NCBI GenBank assembly: GCA_019418305.1 | Contig: DYCA01000005.1 | Location: forward strand, 8,384 to 72,383 | Source of the DNA: Clostridiales bacterium | GTDB lineage: Bacteria > Bacillota > Clostridia > Oscillospirales > Butyricicoccaceae | Length of the DNA stretch: 64,000 nt | Direction of reading: 5' to 3' | Shown: positions 45,231 to 53,539 of the stretch, piece after piece | How the letters are laid out: each line of letters opens with the position of its first letter | Position numbering within the stretch: the stretch's first letter is position 1 | Program-made: the position numbers and the translations under genes | Notes under the pieces: model-generated | Database searches by the model: none | The model's input: only the letters and a program-made list of their open reading frames with translations | What the model was told of the DNA's origin: nothing

Positions 45231-45259
45231 TTGCAAATCAGTCGTGCATCCTGTACAAT
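45231..45259 (+). promoter_or_regulatory. predicted promoter of the dipeptidase gene
   Basis: TTGCAA (45231-45236), 17 bases, TACAAT (45254-45259), about 40 bases before the ATG. A TTTGCACAGAA element lies immediately upstream at 45216-45226. Confidence 0.6.
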
Positions 45260-45300
45260 ATGATATGGGAATGTTGAGAACCCGTTAAGGAGGGACTACG

Positions 45301-46665
45301 ATGGAATTAAAAACCTATATCCGTGCGCACGCAGATGACCTGCTCAAAGATTTGGCTTCGCTGATCCAAATTCCGAGTGTGGAAGGCGAACCTATGCCGG
45401 ATGCACCTTACGGGAGCGCGGTCGCACGCTGTCTGCATGAAACGCTTGCGCTGTGCGAAAAGCTGGGCTTCCGCACGGTCAATATGGATAACCGGGTGGG
45501 CTGGTGCGAATACGGCGAGGGCGACGAAATGATTGCCGTGCTTGGCCATCTGGACGTTGTGCCCGCAGGCGACGGCTGGCAGGTCACTGAACCGTTTTCG
45601 GGCGAAGTCAAGGACGGCCGCATCTATGGCCGCGGCACGATGGACGATAAGGGGCCGACCGTTGCAGCGCTGTACGCGCTGGCCGCGCTGAAGGATGCTG
45701 GCTTTACCCCGTCCCGCCGCATCCGCATTCTGTTCGGCACGAACGAGGAAACCGGCTGTCAGGATATGGTATGGTATCTCGAACACGACGGTGAAGTGCC
45801 GGTCATGGGCTTCACGCCGGATGGCGAATACCCTATCATTAACGGCGAAAAGGGCATTATGAACTGTGTATACACGCGCAAGCTGAACCAAACCGGTGCG
45901 TACCGCCTGACCCGTTTTGAAGGCGGCACTGCCTCCAATGTCTCCCCCGCGTATGCAGTGGCAGAACTTGCATGCCCCGCAGAGGCTGCGGATCGCATCA
46001 CGCTGGACAAGGTCACGGCAACGCCAATCGATGGCGGCATCCGCGTGGAGGCCGAAGGCGTGTCCGCGCACGGCTCCACTCCCGAGCAGGGCGAAAATGC
46101 AATTGGCCGACTGGCGCTCGCGCTGACCCAGCTCCCGCTGGAGGGTGAGCTTGCCGAGTGCATGGCATTCCTTGCCGACCGAATCGGACTGGAGACGCGC
46201 GGAGAATCGCTGGGACTTGCCATGCGCGACGACCTTTCGGGCGACCTGACGGTCAACCTTGGCGTTGCAGCGTTTGCAGATGACACACTCTCGCTCACGC
46301 TGTCCGTGCGATATCCGGTCACCAAGACCTATGACGAGGCACATCCGCGTCTGGAGCGCGCCTTCTCGCTGGGCGGTTTCCAAGAAACCCAGATGAAGCA
46401 CAAAGCGGCCATCTATATGCCGCCTGAGAGCGAACTCATCCGCAAGCTGTCCAAAGTGTACGAGGAGCAGACCGGCGAAAAGGCGGTGCTCAAATCCATT
46501 GGCGGCGGCACCTATGCCAAGTCCATCCCCAATCTGGTCGCATTCGGTCCGGTCTTTCCGGGCGACGAAATCCGCGAACATAAGCCGGATGAATATATGG
46601 AAGTGGAGCGGCTGCTGCAGAACGCAGAAATTCTGGCGGCGGCAATGTATGAACTGGCAAAATAA
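45301..46665 (+). CDS. dipeptidase PepV (M20 family)
   Basis: 454-residue two-zinc dipeptidase. The metal-site motifs are in place: AVLGHLDVVPAGDGW, GRGTMDDKGPTVAALYALAALKDAG (bridging Asp), FGTNEETGCQDMVWYL (catalytic Glu), and GFTPDGEYP. The lid-domain region shows EAEGVSAHGSTPEQGENAIG, and GGGTYAKSIPNLVAFGPVFPGDE is near the end. PepV releases amino acids from many dipeptides, including beta-Ala and D-Ala ones. It forms an operon with the epimerase 35 bases downstream and has AAGGAGGG upstream of its ATG. Confidence 0.92.
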   Translation: MELKTYIRAHADDLLKDLASLIQIPSVEGEPMPDAPYGSAVARCLHETLALCEKLGFRTVNMDNRVGWCEYGEGDEMIAVLGHLDVVPAGDGWQVTEPFSGEVKDGRIYGRGTMDDKGPTVAALYALAALKDAGFTPSRRIRILFGTNEETGCQDMVWYLEHDGEVPVMGFTPDGEYPIINGEKGIMNCVYTRKLNQTGAYRLTRFEGGTASNVSPAYAVAELACPAEAADRITLDKVTATPIDGGIRVEAEGVSAHGSTPEQGENAIGRLALALTQLPLEGELAECMAFLADRIGLETRGESLGLAMRDDLSGDLTVNLGVAAFADDTLSLTLSVRYPVTKTYDEAHPRLERAFSLGGFQETQMKHKAAIYMPPESELIRKLSKVYEEQTGEKAVLKSIGGGTYAKSIPNLVAFGPVFPGDEIREHKPDEYMEVERLLQNAEILAAAMYELAK

Positions 46666-46700
46666 TCGGAACGCATCTTGCAACAAGGAGCTGACAACTG

Positions 46701-47792
46701 ATGAAAATTACTCAAATCCGGCTTGGCCGCATTTCCGTGCCGCTGCGCGTGCCGTTTAAGACTGCGGTGCGCTCGGTTTCGTCCGTCGAGGACGTGATTG
46801 TAGAAATCCACACCGATACCGGCGCAATCGGCTACGGCGAAGCACCCCCGACCGGCGCGGTCACGGGAGACACCGCAGGCGCAATTATTGGAGCCATTCA
46901 AGACCACATCGCCCCGACCCTCCTTGGCCGCGAGGTGGATGACTTTGAAAACCTGATGCTCGCCCTGCAAGGCTGCATCCTCAAGAATACCAGCGCCAAA
47001 GCGGCGGTCGATATGGCGCTTTGGGACCTGTACGGTCAGCTTTACCGTATTCTGGTGTATAAAATGCTCGGCGGCAGCCGAAGCAAAATTGTGACCGACA
47101 TCACCATCAGCGTCAACGACCCGGAGGAGATGGCGCGCGACGCACGAAATGCCATCGACCGCGGCTACGACTGTCTCAAATGCAAAGTCGGCAAGGACGC
47201 GCCGCTCGACCTGCGCCGTCTGCAGGCCATCCGAGCCGAGGTGGGTAAGGATGTGAAAATCCGCATCGACGCCAATCAGGGCTGGAAACCCAAGGAAGCG
47301 GTGCGCATTCTCAGCCAGATGGAGGATGCGGGACTGGACATCGAGTTTGTCGAGCAGCCGGTTGCGCAGCACGATCTGACCGGCCTGAAATACGTCACCG
47401 ATAATGTGACAATTCCGGTCATGGCGGACGAAAGCGTGCAAAATGCGTCGGACGCGCTGACCATCATGCAGATGCGTGCAGCCGATCTGATCAACATCAA
47501 ACTGATGAAGGCTGGCGGCTTGTACAACGCGCTGAAAATCGCCTCCGCCGCCGAAGTCTACGGTGTCGAATGCATGCTCGGCTGCATGCTCGAAGCAAAA
47601 ATCAGTGTTAACGCAGCCATCCACCTCGCCTGTGCCAAGCAAATCATCACCAAGATTGATTTGGACGGTCCAGTGCTGTGCACTGAGGACCCCATTCTTG
47701 GCGGCGCGGTGTTCCATGAGAAGGACATTACTGTGTCCGACGAGCCGGGTCTCGGCATCAAGGGCATCCAGAAAATCACGTATCTGGACTAA
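46701..47792 (+). CDS. dipeptide epimerase (enolase superfamily, L-Ala-D/L-Glu type)
   Basis: 363 residues of the muconate-lactonizing-enzyme subgroup. DCLKCKVGKD supplies the first catalytic Lys pair, metal ligands come from IRIDANQGW, VEQPVAQHD and MADESVQNA, and the second Lys is in LINIKLMKAGGLYNA. A substrate-loop ECMLGCMLEAKI and a C-terminal DGPVLCTEDP follow. Members epimerise the second residue of dipeptides from murein, such as L-Ala-D-Glu. With PepV this gives epimerisation followed by hydrolysis, a murein-peptide recycling pair. Confidence 0.88.
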   Translation: MKITQIRLGRISVPLRVPFKTAVRSVSSVEDVIVEIHTDTGAIGYGEAPPTGAVTGDTAGAIIGAIQDHIAPTLLGREVDDFENLMLALQGCILKNTSAKAAVDMALWDLYGQLYRILVYKMLGGSRSKIVTDITISVNDPEEMARDARNAIDRGYDCLKCKVGKDAPLDLRRLQAIRAEVGKDVKIRIDANQGWKPKEAVRILSQMEDAGLDIEFVEQPVAQHDLTGLKYVTDNVTIPVMADESVQNASDALTIMQMRAADLINIKLMKAGGLYNALKIASAAEVYGVECMLGCMLEAKISVNAAIHLACAKQIITKIDLDGPVLCTEDPILGGAVFHEKDITVSDEPGLGIKGIQKITYLD

Positions 47793-47815
47793 GCTAGCTC
47801 TCACAAATAGAAGAT

Positions 47816-47851
47816 AAAAACGGCGAAAGCATTTTACTTTCGCCGTTTTTT
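47816..47851. terminator. bidirectional terminator between epimerase and amidase genes
   Basis: CGGCGAAAG and CTTTCGCCG pair over a 7-base loop, flanked by AAAAA and TTTTTT, between two convergent genes. Confidence 0.9.
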
Positions 47852-47856
47852 ATTAC

Positions 47857-48576
47857 TCAATCTCCATAAATGCCTGCTCGGTCATTTATGACAAGCACGC
47901 GCAGCATCTCTTCCGGAAGGTTGAGTCCCGCGCTACCGCCTTCGCCTTTGATCCAGCCTTTCCGCTCCAGCTTTTCCACCGTCGCACGGCCCCATTCGGG
48001 TACGGACGCTATGGTGCTGTATACCGTTTTGCTTTGCGCTATCAGGTTCTTAACCTCATCTGCTGTCATATCATCCACCTCCTCTGTCAATCTGCGCTTG
48101 AAGTCCTGCCACGCCGCTGCATTTTCTACAAACGGCGCCGGACAGTTTTTGTGCGTCACATCATAGTGCCGCACCACATGGTCGGGCGCAATGTCATACT
48201 TCTGCATCAGCATACGCACCAACTGTACCGCGTTTTCCACCGTTCCCGGCTGAAAATAATATTTGCCGTTTTTCATGCAGCTGCACAGCTCGATGCCGAT
48301 ACTGTTGGCATTCCGGCAATACGGATGAAAGTAAGTACCTTTAGTGCCGCAATGCCATGCAATATCCACTTCACGCACAGACTGCCATACTTCTTTTTCA
48401 TCCACAAAATAATGTGCTGAAGTCGAAATGTTGGAATTTGTGAAGTAATCTGCATTGTTTTTGGCAGTATCACCGTCATTTGCCGTGAAATGAATTACCA
48501 GATAACTGATTTGCTCCTTTCCACGCGCTGCGGACAGATAATTACCCGAATTGGCCTGCTGAAAATGAATTTCCAT
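47857..48576 (-). CDS. N-acetylmuramoyl-L-alanine amidase (endolysin-like)
   Basis: 239 residues. An N-terminal Amidase_2 (PGRP-like) domain reads ISYLVIHFTANDGDTAKNNADYFTN (first zinc His), SAHYFVDEKEVWQSVREVDIAWHCG, SIGIELCSCMKNG, and HVVRHYDVTHKNCPAPF (zinc His and the Cys ligand). The C-terminal part, ASVPEWGRATVEKLERKGWIKGE with LNLPEEMLRVLVINDRAG, resembles tails of clostridial phage lysins. No signal peptide is present, as in phage endolysins, and no other phage gene is nearby. It is a candidate domesticated lysin. Confidence 0.87.
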   Translation of the reverse strand: MEIHFQQANSGNYLSAARGKEQISYLVIHFTANDGDTAKNNADYFTNSNISTSAHYFVDEKEVWQSVREVDIAWHCGTKGTYFHPYCRNANSIGIELCSCMKNGKYYFQPGTVENAVQLVRMLMQKYDIAPDHVVRHYDVTHKNCPAPFVENAAAWQDFKRRLTEEVDDMTADEVKNLIAQSKTVYSTIASVPEWGRATVEKLERKGWIKGEGGSAGLNLPEEMLRVLVINDRAGIYGD

Positions 48577-48668
48577 CACTTTTCACCTCCTCCCTGCATA
48601 AACTCCAAAAAAAGAAGGTTCGATTGACACAATTTGGTCAATCTGTTCTATCCTTATGCAAAAAGTTG

Positions 48669-48677
48669 TGCTATAAT
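48669..48677 (+). promoter_or_regulatory. predicted extended -10 promoter of the first cysteine synthase gene
   Basis: TGCTATAAT (48669-48677), an extended -10 with no good -35, some 35 bases before the ATG. A TTGAC/GGTCAA inverted pair lies upstream at 48624-48641. Confidence 0.5.
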
Positions 48678-48711
48678 GTATACTAGACACGTTTGAGAGG
48701 AAGATTTTTCG

Positions 48712-49641
48712 ATGATATGCAGCAACATCCTGGAAGCAGTCGGCCATACGCCGATGGTACGTCTGAACCGTATGGTTCCCGCAGGCTGTGCCGAGGTGCT
48801 CGTCAAATTTGAGGGCTTAAACGTCGGCGGATCCATCAAAACGCGTACAGCACTCAACATGGTGGAGGACGCTGACCAGCGCGGTTTGATCGGACCGGAC
48901 ACCATTATCGTGGAACCCACCAGCGGTAATCAGGGCATTGGCCTTGCTCTTTGCGGTGCTGTGAAGGGCTACAAGGTGAAAATTATCATGCCGGATTCGG
49001 TTTCCGAAGAGCGCCGCAAACTGGTTCAGCATTATGGTGCTGAAGTAATTCTGGTACACGATGCCGGCAATATTGGCGATTGTATTGCGGAATGCCAGCG
49101 GATTGCAGACGAAATGGCAAAAAATGACCCGAAGGTCTTTGTTCCGGGACAGTTCGACAACCCGGCAAATCCCTCCGTTCATCGCCACCACACTGCCACC
49201 GAGATTCTGGAACAGGTTGGCGGCCCAATCGACGGCTTCTGCTCCGGTTTTGGCACCGGCGGCACGATCAGCGGCATCGGTGAAGTGCTCAAAGCGCAAA
49301 ATCCTCAGTTGGAAATATGGGCAGTCGAACCGGAAAACGCGGCCATCCTGTCGGGTGGCTCGATCGGCACCCATCTGCAAATGGGTATTGGTGACGGTAT
49401 TATCCCCAAAAACCTGAACACCAAGATTTACGATCACCTTTACATCGTAACCGATGACGAAGCGATTCAAACTGCCAAGGATCTTGCACGCTTTGAAGGA
49501 CTTATGTGTGGCATTTCAAGCGGTACCAATGTTGCTGCCGCCCTCCAGCTTGCTAAAAAACTCGGTCCCGGCAAAACCGTAGTCACCGTCCTTCCCGATA
49601 CAGCCGAGCGCTATTTCTCTACGCCGCTGTTTCAGGATTGA
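48712..49641 (+). CDS. cysteine synthase family protein (first of two)
   Basis: 309-residue PLP enzyme of the CysK fold. It has an N-terminal AVGHTPMVRLNRM. The PLP-lysine segment is NVGGSIKTRTALNMV, where classical CysK has N-P-x-GSVKDR. It keeps VEPTSGNQGIGLALCGAVKGYKV, GFGTGGTISGIGEVLK (phosphate loop) and GISSGTNVAAAL. It therefore uses O-acetylserine or a related substrate such as O-phosphoserine. A second cysK at 61854 has the standard NPAGSVKDR. Expression is probably separate: this copy has an extended -10 promoter and no visible palindromic operator. Confidence 0.87.
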   Translation: MICSNILEAVGHTPMVRLNRMVPAGCAEVLVKFEGLNVGGSIKTRTALNMVEDADQRGLIGPDTIIVEPTSGNQGIGLALCGAVKGYKVKIIMPDSVSEERRKLVQHYGAEVILVHDAGNIGDCIAECQRIADEMAKNDPKVFVPGQFDNPANPSVHRHHTATEILEQVGGPIDGFCSGFGTGGTISGIGEVLKAQNPQLEIWAVEPENAAILSGGSIGTHLQMGIGDGIIPKNLNTKIYDHLYIVTDDEAIQTAKDLARFEGLMCGISSGTNVAAALQLAKKLGPGKTVVTVLPDTAERYFSTPLFQD

Positions 49642-49661
49642 TTTCGTTTTCCCCATACAGC

Positions 49662-49699
49662 AAAAAGGCTTCGGAACGAATGTTCCGAAGCCTTTTTTT
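49662..49699. terminator. bidirectional terminator after the first cysteine synthase gene
   Basis: GGCTTCGGAAC and GTTCCGAAGCC pair perfectly over 4 bases, flanked by AAAAA and TTTTTTT. It serves the convergent end of thiE too. Confidence 0.92.
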
Positions 49700-49710
49700 A
49701 TGCTATTCAA

Positions 49711-50343
49711 TCAATGATTCTGCATTGCCAAAAACTTTTCTTTGATATGTGCCGCCGCCGCACACGGGTCCTCAGCTTTCATCACAGCGGAAACCACCGC
49801 AATGCCCGCAATCGGACTGTTTGCCAGCACATCCATATTGTCCGCATTCAAACCGCCAATCGCAACCACCGGAATGGGGACGGCACGGCAAATTTCATCC
49901 AGTGTAGAAACCGGCGTGAGCTTGGTCGTGACATGCGTGGTGGTCGGATATATCGCACCCGTACCAAGGTAATCCGCACCGTCTGCATAGGCCGTCTGCG
50001 CTGCCTCCACAGTTTTCGCGGTCGCACCGACTATTTTATCCGGCCCCAACAGCTTGCGGCACACGGCCACCGGCAGATCGCTTGCACCAACATGCACTCC
50101 CGCTGCATCGCAGGCAATGGCCACATCCACTCGGTCGTCAATAATAAGCGGTACATTCCAACGGTCCGTGACCGCCTTCACCTGCTGCGCAAGCGTCAGA
50201 TAATCCCGTCCGCCTGTGTCCTTTTCACGCAGCTGGATGAGCGTTGCGCCGCCCGCACAGGCCTGATCAACCGCGTGCAGCAAAGTCTCTGTCGTATGGT
50301 AAGTGCTGTCCGTAATAACATATAACGTGGGATCAAATTGCAT
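49711..50343 (-). CDS. thiE: thiamine-phosphate synthase
   Basis: ThiE joins HMP-PP and HET-P to make thiamine phosphate. 210 residues, TIM barrel: LYVITDSTY, ATLIQLREKDTGGRDYLTLAQQV (diphosphate Arg), LIIDDRVDVAIACDAAGVHVGASDLPV, IVGATAKTVEAA, DYLGTGAIYPTTTHV, and IPVVAIGGLNADNM. No TPP riboswitch precedes it: only 12 bases separate it from the nitrilase gene. No other thi gene lies close. IolD and the transketolase use the cofactor made by this pathway. Confidence 0.93.
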   Translation of the reverse strand: MQFDPTLYVITDSTYHTTETLLHAVDQACAGGATLIQLREKDTGGRDYLTLAQQVKAVTDRWNVPLIIDDRVDVAIACDAAGVHVGASDLPVAVCRKLLGPDKIVGATAKTVEAAQTAYADGADYLGTGAIYPTTTHVTTKLTPVSTLDEICRAVPIPVVAIGGLNADNMDVLANSPIAGIAVVSAVMKAEDPCAAAAHIKEKFLAMQNH

Positions 50344-50355
50344 AATCGTTCTCCT

Positions 50356-51090
50356 TTAAATTGTGATGGTCAATAGACCGTCTCCTTCTTCCAACGCGCC
50401 GAGCGTACTGCCGTCCGATGCGAAAGCCACGCTGTGGCCGATAAAGCAATCAGGCGCATACTGATCGACGCCGATCACGGGCATACTGTTTTCAATCGCA
50501 CGCGCGCAAAGCAACGTGCGCCAATGCAGCACCTTATTTGCACCGGCCGTCCAGCCCGCAGGAACCAGCAGTATCTCTGCTCCGTCCTGCTTTTGTGCAG
50601 CAGCCAACGCCGGGAAACGCAGCTCATAGCAGGTAATCAGCCCCAGACGACCAACCGGCGTATCCACCGGCCGGAATGGACTTTTTCCTGCCCGACATTC
50701 ATCGGACTCCCGATAGCCGAAGGCATCATACAGCCGTTGCTTGCGATGTACGCCGCGTAGTGTACCGTCTTTATCTATGACCACAACGGCATTGTACGGC
50801 AGGCCGTCCGTCCGTTCATACATGCCTGCGGCGAGCCACAGACCATACTTGCGGGCAATCTGCGACAGCGCAGAAACAAACGGGCCATCGAGCGGCTCCG
50901 CTGCCTGAATATTCTGTGACTGCCTGTTCATTTTTGCATAAAACATACTGTATTCTGGCAGAAATAACATGCATGCCCCTGTTTCTTTTGCCTTTTGTGC
51001 ATAGTCTTGTATTTTGCACAAATTGTGCCGCTTGTCCTCACAGGCGCCAAACTGCGCCAGCGAAACGGTTACTCCCGCCATCCCTTGCAT
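50356..51090 (-). CDS. carbon-nitrogen hydrolase (nitrilase superfamily)
   Basis: 244-residue amidase of the Nit2/omega-amidase branch. Catalytic triad regions are visible: ACMLFLPEYSMFY (Glu), GTLRGVHRKQRLYDAFGYRES (Lys), and LGLITCYELRFPALAAA (Cys). It may hydrolyse deaminated glutamine or glutathione-type amides. The start is uncertain between ATG 51090 and ATG 51081, both overlapping the YbaK gene. It is directly upstream of thiE. Confidence 0.85.
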   Translation of the reverse strand: MQGMAGVTVSLAQFGACEDKRHNLCKIQDYAQKAKETGACMLFLPEYSMFYAKMNRQSQNIQAAEPLDGPFVSALSQIARKYGLWLAAGMYERTDGLPYNAVVVIDKDGTLRGVHRKQRLYDAFGYRESDECRAGKSPFRPVDTPVGRLGLITCYELRFPALAAAQKQDGAEILLVPAGWTAGANKVLHWRTLLCARAIENSMPVIGVDQYAPDCFIGHSVAFASDGSTLGALEEGDGLLTITI

Positions 51091-51542
51091 ACATCTACCC
51101 AAGCTTTATATCCGGAAAACTTCTCCAGTTCCGGAATGGTCAATTCAATTGCGGAATTGGCGGAGCCACAGGCAGGAAACACGGTCTCGAAACGATGCAG
51201 CGACTCATCCAGAAAAACCGTCACGCCCTCATTGATGCCAAAGGGGCACACCCCTCCGACTGCATGACCAATTTCCGGCTCGACCTCTTCAAAGGCAAGC
51301 ATTTTCGCCTTACAGCCAAAACGAGCTTTATATTTCGGATTATCGATTTTGGCATCGCCCGCAGCAACAATCAGGATTACGCTGTCTCCGGTGCGAAAGG
51401 ACAGGGTTTTTGCGATACGCGCCGGCGCACAACCGACCGCCTGTGCTGCCAGTTCAACCGTAGCCGAGGAGGTATCAAATTCCCGTACACGGTCCTCCAC
51501 CCCAAATTGCCGCAGCCAATTTTTTGCTTTTTCAATGGACAT
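51069..51542 (-). CDS. YbaK/EbsC family aminoacyl-tRNA deacylase
   Basis: 157-residue YbaK-fold editing protein that clears mischarged tRNAs such as Cys-tRNA-Pro. Key segments are VREFDTSSATVELAAQAVGCAPARIAKTLSFRTGD (with the catalytic Lys), KYKARFGCKAKML and EIGHAVGGVCPFGINEGVTVFLDESL (GGxCPFG signature). Start ATG 51542 follows GGAGG by 9 bases. It overlaps the nitrilase gene at its end and abuts the DUF1836 gene at its start. Confidence 0.9.
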   Translation of the reverse strand: MSIEKAKNWLRQFGVEDRVREFDTSSATVELAAQAVGCAPARIAKTLSFRTGDSVILIVAAGDAKIDNPKYKARFGCKAKMLAFEEVEPEIGHAVGGVCPFGINEGVTVFLDESLHRFETVFPACGSANSAIELTIPELEKFSGYKAWVDVCKGWRE

Positions 51543-51544
51543 TT

Positions 51545-52084
51545 TCATTTTCCTCCGGTCTGTTCGTCAATTGCATCAATTACACTTTCGCATAAACGAC
51601 GCAAATAAGAAGCAATTTCACTGAGCGCAAGACACAGCATGAGCCGTCCGTTGGGATCGTCCGAATCATAAGGCAGGAACGCATCCAGCATCGGCGGAAC
51701 GCTCTCGCGTATCTTCATCTTATCCTCCAGCAAATGCGCATAACAGGCCCCAAAATCGACGTCATCGCGTCCGGTCAGCGCCTTCACATCGCTCAGGCGC
51801 AGATTTTGCTTCAAATGATATACACAAAGCAGCTGCATAATTTGCTGCCGGGTATATTTTTTACCGCGAACCGGGGTCATCAACCCCTCTTTTACATAAT
51901 TATTCACCATCGTTTTGGTCAGCAGCTTATCGGAAGGATTCCGTTTATCCGCAGACAGATGCTGATCAAACAGCGACAAAACCTGATCCATATATAAATC
52001 AAGCTGCGGCACATCCGCGGGCATAATATCTTGATCGGAAAAAACCCGAGCAATGATATCTCCAAAATCAGGCATGATATTCAC
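51545..52084 (-). CDS. DUF1836 domain-containing protein
   Basis: 179 residues. The central MVNNYVKEGLMTPVRGKKYTRQQIMQLLCVYHLKQNLRLSDVKALTG is a MerR-like helix-turn-helix, the hallmark of DUF1836. Flanking helices are RNPSDKLLTKT and LMLCLALSEIASYLRRLC. The family is typical of Firmicutes and thought to bind DNA, but its role is unknown. Start is GTG 52084 (GGAGG 7 bases upstream) or ATG 52075. It heads the operon DUF1836-YbaK-nitrilase-thiE. Confidence 0.86.
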   Translation of the reverse strand: MNIMPDFGDIIARVFSDQDIMPADVPQLDLYMDQVLSLFDQHLSADKRNPSDKLLTKTMVNNYVKEGLMTPVRGKKYTRQQIMQLLCVYHLKQNLRLSDVKALTGRDDVDFGACYAHLLEDKMKIRESVPPMLDAFLPYDSDDPNGRLMLCLALSEIASYLRRLCESVIDAIDEQTGGK

Positions 52085-52139
52085 CTCATTTCCTCCTCAT
52101 TATAATCCTTCCAGCACCAGCATGCAAGGGGCGGAAAAG

Positions 52140-52168
52140 TGGACAACATTGAAAAAAAATGGTATAAT
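52140..52168 (+). promoter_or_regulatory. predicted promoter of the polysaccharide deacetylase gene
   Basis: TGGACA (52140-52145), 17 bases, TATAAT (52163-52168), 25 bases before the ATG. Confidence 0.65.
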
Positions 52169-52193
52169 GCTTTAGAAAGGATAGGCGGATAAG

Positions 52194-53441
52194 ATGAGAA
52201 TGGCGTTTTTCAAAAAGGCGGCGGCAATTATCGCAATCATTTCCATGGTGACAATGTCAACGCTGGAAACGGCCGGTGCCGCACCGGCCAACAACAGCTT
52301 AACCATTTTAATGTACCATGATTTAACAAACGATCCGGGACGTACCAACAGCATGACCATTACGGTGGATCGCTTCCGGTTGGATATGGAATTTCTAAAG
52401 GAGTTCGGGTTTACACCATTGCTGCCGGCAGAGTTGGTTGCAATCACGCAGAGCAAGCAACCATTACCGGAAAAACCCATTATGATTACTTTTGATGATG
52501 GCTATCACTCAAATTACGAATATGCCTATCCGATTTTGCAAAGCACCGGCATGAAAGCGACCATTGCGGTGGTTGCTAACAACATTCATTTGGCAACCAC
52601 AACCGATGCGCCGTCCAATTCTCTGACTTGGGAAGAGATTCAGGAAATGGTCTCCAGCGGTATCGTAGAAATCGGTTCGCATACCTATAATCTGCATAAT
52701 CCCCAGTACCAAGGCAATAACGCACCGAACGGTATCAACGGTGTCATGCGTCTGGCCGGAGAATCGGAAGCTGCCTATCGTCTGCGTGTCGGCAGCGACC
52801 TGCAAACCAGCATCCAGTTGATAACGCAGCATACCGGGCAGCAGAAAGTGCTTTATTTCTCCTATCCCTTTGGAGCCTATGACAGTTGGATGCAAACGCT
52901 TTTGAACGAAAACGGCATATTGGTCAGCACGCTGACCAACGCGGGAAAAGCCAATCCCTTTGTCTCTCTTCATAAGATGCCGCGCTATCGCATCACCATG
53001 CAACAGTCGGTCTCCTCCCTGCTGCGGCAAACCTCTATTGCCTATCCTGCGGTTGCCAATGTGTCGGTCAACGGCAACACTACCGTACTGCCGGCGTATA
53101 ATATAGGCGGCAACAATTATGTACGGGTACGTGATGTGGCAATGCTGCTGAAAGATACACCCAGCAGCTTTGACGTACAGTGGAACAAGGATTTGCAGCA
53201 AGTGGAGCTCAAGTCTTTTTCTCCCTATACGCCGAACGGAAAGGAAAACAAACCAATGTCAAGCGAGAGGCGCACCGTGCAATCTCTGACCGAGCCGACC
53301 GCTGCGGACGGCGCACTGCATATGATCGCGGCATACAATGTGGACGGATACACCTACTATAAGCTCAGAAGTTTGGGCGATTTGTGCGGCTTTCTGGTCG
53401 ATTGGGACGGTACCTCTCAAACCGTTACGATAACCGCATAA
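52194..53441 (+). CDS. secreted polysaccharide deacetylase with copper-amine-oxidase-like repeats
   Basis: 415 residues. A signal peptide (AAAIIAIISMVTMSTLETAGAAPA) leads to a CE4 NodB domain: LTILMYHDLTN, the catalytic IMITFDDGYHSNYEYAYPIL, EIGSHTYNLHNP (metal His), and YFSYPFGAYDSW. After residue 285 come two copies of the copper-amine-oxidase N-domain-like fold seen in surface proteins: NVSVNGNTTVLPAYNIGGNNYVRVRDVAMLL and AYNVDGYTYYKLRSLGDLCGFLVDWDGTSQTVTI. It probably deacetylates peptidoglycan or another wall glycan, with the repeats holding it at the wall. Confidence 0.9.
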   Translation: MRMAFFKKAAAIIAIISMVTMSTLETAGAAPANNSLTILMYHDLTNDPGRTNSMTITVDRFRLDMEFLKEFGFTPLLPAELVAITQSKQPLPEKPIMITFDDGYHSNYEYAYPILQSTGMKATIAVVANNIHLATTTDAPSNSLTWEEIQEMVSSGIVEIGSHTYNLHNPQYQGNNAPNGINGVMRLAGESEAAYRLRVGSDLQTSIQLITQHTGQQKVLYFSYPFGAYDSWMQTLLNENGILVSTLTNAGKANPFVSLHKMPRYRITMQQSVSSLLRQTSIAYPAVANVSVNGNTTVLPAYNIGGNNYVRVRDVAMLLKDTPSSFDVQWNKDLQQVELKSFSPYTPNGKENKPMSSERRTVQSLTEPTAADGALHMIAAYNVDGYTYYKLRSLGDLCGFLVDWDGTSQTVTITA

Positions 53442-53454
53442 GTCTACCGTATCA

Positions 53455-53487
53455 ATACACCTGCAGGATTGCAGGTGTATTTTTTTG
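53455..53487 (+). terminator. terminator after the deacetylase gene
   Basis: ATACACCTGCA and TGCAGGTGTAT pair perfectly over 4 bases, followed by TTTTTTG. Confidence 0.92.
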
Positions 53488-53539
53488 TCCCGGGGACACA
53501 ATAAATTCACCAAAAGTCTATTGCATTTTTCTGTATATG

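Noticed and set aside
49700-50360. TPP riboswitch near thiE
   Set aside because: Only 12 bases separate thiE from the upstream gene, and no conserved TPP-box pattern was seen.
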